Shown piece after piece: positions 61,357-64,000 of a stretch of DNA of 64,000 bases (position 1 is its first letter; each line of letters begins with the position of its first letter). A model generated the notes under the pieces. The model had not been told where the DNA came from, ran no database searches, and worked only from the letters and a program-made list of their open reading frames with translations. The position numbers and the translations under genes are program-made. The stretch covers positions 1 through 64,000 of the forward strand of contig CAYXKM010000285.1 of the NCBI GenBank assembly GCA_964465665.1, in the 5' to 3' direction. The DNA is from JAKEGN01 sp964465665. Lineage in GTDB: Bacteria > Pseudomonadota > Gammaproteobacteria > Steroidobacterales > Woeseiaceae.

Positions 61357-62073
61357 TCAGTCGGAAATCTTCTGCGCCGATGCAGGAGTTTTGACGGTCG
61401 CATGCAATCCGAATCCGGTGTTGCGCCAGGCGTAGTAACTCAACAGGAAAAAGACCTGCATCATCAGTGCAAAAATCCATTCGATGACATTCTCGGATCT
61501 ATCGGCATCGGCGAGCACGGACTTCAAAACTATGTTGAGGACGCCGAGGGCGAATGGCGCGATCGACAGCAGAAGTTGTACACGCGCAATGCGTAGCAGC
61601 ACCGGGTTGCCAATACTACGGGACAGTTTCAGGGAACCTGATGCAAGCAAGAGTTGCGCAATCACGGAAAACAGGAAATACAGGTATACACCGAAGCGCC
61701 GCATGAACTCGTAGAACGGCTCGGCGGTTCCAAGAAAAGTCACGTAAAGAATGAGGCTGAGCGCCCCCGCAATACCGAGGATCGCAATGGCCCTATGCGA
61801 GCGCTGCGGGAGATTGGCGGCGTTCCCGATAGCGCGCAGCCACGCAACGTTCATTATCCAGTACGCGCACAGCAACATCGTAGTGGGCAACATCACGGCC
61901 CGGAAAAGATAGCTGGCCGGCGGATACCGTCCCGTGGCGCTGATTGATGTGCAGCCGTCGAGATACGGGATGCAGGCAGGCAGCCCGGCATACTGAACGG
62001 CGATCAGGTAACAGGCGTGAATGGCAACGATCGGTGCCAGACCGGTCGCGATCGGCACTATGCGCAAGTTCAT
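61357..62073 (-). CDS. Frag1/DRAM/Sfk1-like six-helix membrane protein
   Basis: A 238-residue membrane protein with six predicted helices. The loop after helix 1 carries CIPYLDGCTSISATGRYPPAS (split, near residues 32-52), which matches the I-S-x-T-G-x-x-P-P signature of the Frag1/DRAM/Sfk1 family, and the rest of the helices fit. The family is best known from eukaryotes (autophagy and GPI/PI-lipid roles); bacterial copies have no clear function. The ATG at 62073 starts at the first helix; the upstream extension to 62211 overlaps mmuM. It follows mmuM by 23 bases on the same strand. Confidence 0.7.
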   Translation of the reverse strand: MNLRIVPIATGLAPIVAIHACYLIAVQYAGLPACIPYLDGCTSISATGRYPPASYLFRAVMLPTTMLLCAYWIMNVAWLRAIGNAANLPQRSHRAIAILGIAGALSLILYVTFLGTAEPFYEFMRRFGVYLYFLFSVIAQLLLASGSLKLSRSIGNPVLLRIARVQLLLSIAPFALGVLNIVLKSVLADADRSENVIEWIFALMMQVFFLLSYYAWRNTGFGLHATVKTPASAQKISD

Positions 62074-62096
62074 GGCGAAAGTATATGCACGGCCGG

Positions 62097-63038
62097 TCAG
62101 TGCGCGGCGAGTCGCTCGTGCATCTGGCGTATGTGCCGCGGCCCCATGCGGCAACAGCCGCCGATGATGCGGGCGCCGGCCCGCGACCATTCCTGCGCGG
62201 CCAGGCCGCATTCGACCGGCGTCGAGATGCCGTGCCAGGTGTTGCTGGCTGCTTCATAGCGCTCCCCGGAGTTGGGATACACGACAATGGCTCTGTCCGG
62301 CACCGACTCCCGGAGTTCCCTGATCAACGACGATATGAACTGCGGTGGCGTGCAGTTGACGCCCACAGCGAGCACCGTCGGGTGATCGCGGAATAACGCG
62401 GCGCACTCACGTATCGGCGTGCCGTCGCTGATGTGCCTGCCATCCTTGCAGGAAAAACTGATCCAGGCCGGCGTTACCGTCGTGCGAAGCAACTCGCAAA
62501 GAACAGCGGCTTCCTGGCAGTCGGGGATGGTCTCGCAGGCGAGAATGTCGGCGCCACTCCCATCGAGGAGCTCGAGCCGATGCGCGTGGAACTCCCGTAT
62601 CGCGGCCTTCGAAACGGCGTAAGCCCCGACGTATTCGGAGCCGTCGTGCAGTGCGGCGCCGTAAGGCCCGACGCTCGCTGCAATCAGGATCGGCCACGCC
62701 GTGGCCGGGTTGCTCACAAGGAACCGGCGCCTGGCTTCACGCGCAAGTTCCACCGAGCGGACGATCAGGGCGTCGGCTTCGCTCGCGGATACGCCCAGTG
62801 TCATCAGGCCACGCCGGCTTGCCTGGTAGCTCGCGCTGATGATGCAGGTGGCGCCGGCTTCGAGGTATGCGAGGTGTGCTTTAACGATGGCTTCCGGATC
62901 GGTGTGCAGCAGTGCGGCGGACCAGAGCGAATCGTGCAACACCGCGCCTTGCGCTTCGAGTTCTGTGGCGAGTCCGCCGTCGATAAGGAGCGGGCGGCGC
63001 TTCTCCAGTTCTTGTGCAAACAGGCCTGATTTTGGCAT
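62097..63038 (-). CDS. mmuM: homocysteine S-methyltransferase
   Basis: A 313-residue zinc-dependent methyltransferase that uses S-methylmethionine (or SAM) to methylate homocysteine. The zinc ligands are the Cys of GVNCTPPQ (near 228) and the Cys pair in IGGCCRMGP (near 293-301); the N-terminal LLIDGGLATELEAQG and the segment ACETIPDCQEA are family-typical. It probably serves methionine recycling. It lies just upstream of the Frag1-like gene (23 bases), and is divergent from rlmJ. Confidence 0.92.
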   Translation of the reverse strand: MPKSGLFAQELEKRRPLLIDGGLATELEAQGAVLHDSLWSAALLHTDPEAIVKAHLAYLEAGATCIISASYQASRRGLMTLGVSASEADALIVRSVELAREARRRFLVSNPATAWPILIAASVGPYGAALHDGSEYVGAYAVSKAAIREFHAHRLELLDGSGADILACETIPDCQEAAVLCELLRTTVTPAWISFSCKDGRHISDGTPIRECAALFRDHPTVLAVGVNCTPPQFISSLIRELRESVPDRAIVVYPNSGERYEAASNTWHGISTPVECGLAAQEWSRAGARIIGGCCRMGPRHIRQMHERLAAH

Positions 63039-63084
63039 GGGTCGATCTTACCCGGATTTGAATGCAAGGTGAGATTCAACAACA

Positions 63085-63939
63085 ATGCCCGGCATCATGC
63101 TGAGCTACCGACACAGCTTTCACGCCGGAAATTTTGCCGATGTCATGAAACATGTCGTACTGGTCGCGTTGCTTCGATACATGACGCGCAAGGAATCGCC
63201 ATTGTGCTACATCGATACGCACGCCGGCGCAGGCGGTTACGACCTGCGCGGGGAGCACGCGCGACGGACAGCGGAAAGCGAGACGGGCATCGGCAGAATC
63301 TCAGGCGCTGACGATGCACCGGCACCGGTCTCGGCGTACCTGGAGCTGGTCCGGACGTTCAACGGAACCCGCGAGCTCGTCCGGTATCCCGGCTCGCCCT
63401 GGATTGCGGCGGAGCTATTGCGAAAAAACGACAGGATGATGCTTTGCGAGCTGCATGGCAGCGATTATCCACAGCTCAAACGAATGTTCGACAAGGATCG
63501 CCGCGTGCGTTGCTATGCAGAGGATGGCTACAAATTCTGCATTGGCCTGGTACCGCCGGCCGAACGGCGTGGCCTGGTGCTGATGGACCCCTCGTACGAG
63601 CTGGCGAATGAGTATCAAACGGCGATGGCGACTCTCGGCAAGCTATGCCGCCGGTTCGAAACGGGAACGTACGCGCTGTGGTATCCGCTGCTCGACGAGC
63701 GCCGCGCAGGCACTTTGCACCGAGCCGTCGAACGCTTGGGCCTCCGCGATGTTCTGAATCTCCAGTTGATTGTCGCCGATCACGCGTCAGAACCCGGCAT
63801 GTACGGTTGTGGAATGATCCTGGTGAATCCGCCCTGGACGCTGCGTAATGACATGGAACTCGCTTTGCCGTACCTGGCCCGGAAACTGGGCCGCGGTGTC
63901 GACAGTTCGTATCGAATCGAGTTATGGTCTGCGGAATAA
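63085..63939 (+). CDS. rlmJ: 23S rRNA (adenine-2030-N6)-methyltransferase
   Basis: A 284-residue SAM-dependent methyltransferase. MLSYRHSFHAGNFADVMKH is the RlmJ N-terminus, YIDTHAGAGGYDL the SAM motif I, and LMDPSYE the catalytic DPPY-like motif (here DPSY). E. coli RlmJ begins at the MLSYRH Met, so the real start may be ATG 63097; ATG 63085 has the better SD (AAGGTGAG, 11 bases away). It methylates A2030 of 23S rRNA. Rest of the window to 64000 has no feature. Confidence 0.92.
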   Translation: MPGIMLSYRHSFHAGNFADVMKHVVLVALLRYMTRKESPLCYIDTHAGAGGYDLRGEHARRTAESETGIGRISGADDAPAPVSAYLELVRTFNGTRELVRYPGSPWIAAELLRKNDRMMLCELHGSDYPQLKRMFDKDRRVRCYAEDGYKFCIGLVPPAERRGLVLMDPSYELANEYQTAMATLGKLCRRFETGTYALWYPLLDERRAGTLHRAVERLGLRDVLNLQLIVADHASEPGMYGCGMILVNPPWTLRNDMELALPYLARKLGRGVDSSYRIELWSAE

Positions 63940-64000
63940 ACAAGTCAAACAAGTGACTACTGGCACCGCGTACCGGCACCGCTTAAATCTGGAGGACTTC

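Noticed and set aside
1..64000. CRISPR arrays, prophage, transposases, toxin-antitoxin or defence genes
   Set aside because: I looked on both strands for spaced identical repeats and for typical phage, recombinase, Cas, restriction and toxin motifs and found none.

Overview
The window is about 64 kb of GC-rich bacterial chromosome, densely coded on both strands. It carries one tRNA and several small palindromic repeats, but no phage, integrase, transposase or CRISPR. Lipoproteins, outer-membrane barrels, two TonB-dependent receptors, ECF sigma/anti-sigma pairs, RlmI/RlmJ methyltransferases and the agmatine route to putrescine all point to an aerobic gammaproteobacterium with a nutrient-scavenging outer membrane. 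A marine or sediment lineage of the Woeseia/Steroidobacter/Xanthomonadales kind is my guess; the sequence alone does not fix the taxon.

Layout. 1-11.5 kb: a DMT exporter, an FMN reductase, a rhodanese / di-haem peroxidase / Tat phosphoesterase / cytochrome c operon, a DUF3313 protein, a TlpA-DUF4266-DUF3570-ApbE operon, a barrel protein and a DNA photolyase. 11.7-16.7 kb: a polyamine block (aguA, a deoxyhypusine-synthase-like gene, speA, aguB). 16.8-22.4 kb: an amidohydrolase and an ECF sigma / anti-sigma / two HEAT-repeat protein operon. 22.4-27.6 kb: LysR-MOSC-modABC, divergent from a metallo-beta-lactamase-fold protein. 27.6-36.5 kb: a membrane LytTR regulator, a serine hydrolase, a LysR regulator, a TPR protein, tRNA-Gly(CCC), a lipoprotein, a barrel protein, an SLC13/TrkA-C carrier and rlmI. 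36.7-42.9 kb: an ECF sigma / FecR / STN-type TonB receptor signalling set and a second barrel paralogue. 43.3-60.9 kb: a large inositol/phytate locus. 61-64 kb: a zinc-ribbon protein, a Frag1/DRAM-like membrane protein, mmuM and rlmJ.

The most coherent system is the 43.3-60.9 kb locus. It has a TonB receptor, an RpiR regulator, two Gfo/Idh/MocA dehydrogenases, iolB, an iolC-DUF2090 fusion, iolD and iolE. Beyond these lie a tandem beta-propeller phytase lipoprotein, an organophosphate-type MFS transporter, a PfkB kinase with a GRGD motif, and a secreted metallophosphatase lipoprotein. Read together, it would strip phosphate from phytate at the cell surface, import inositol or inositol phosphates, and feed the ring into the iol pathway. 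Two intergenic regions in front of iol transcription units share the palindrome TGAAA-N6-TTTCA, a candidate operator for the RpiR protein. REP-like elements mark both ends of the phytase-to-phosphatase block.

A second notable system is TlpA-DUF4266-DUF3570-ApbE. The DUF3570 barrel carries DSLTGAT, an exact match to the Dxx(S/T)GA(S/T) motif that ApbE flavinylates, so it is the probable substrate of the ApbE encoded beside it.
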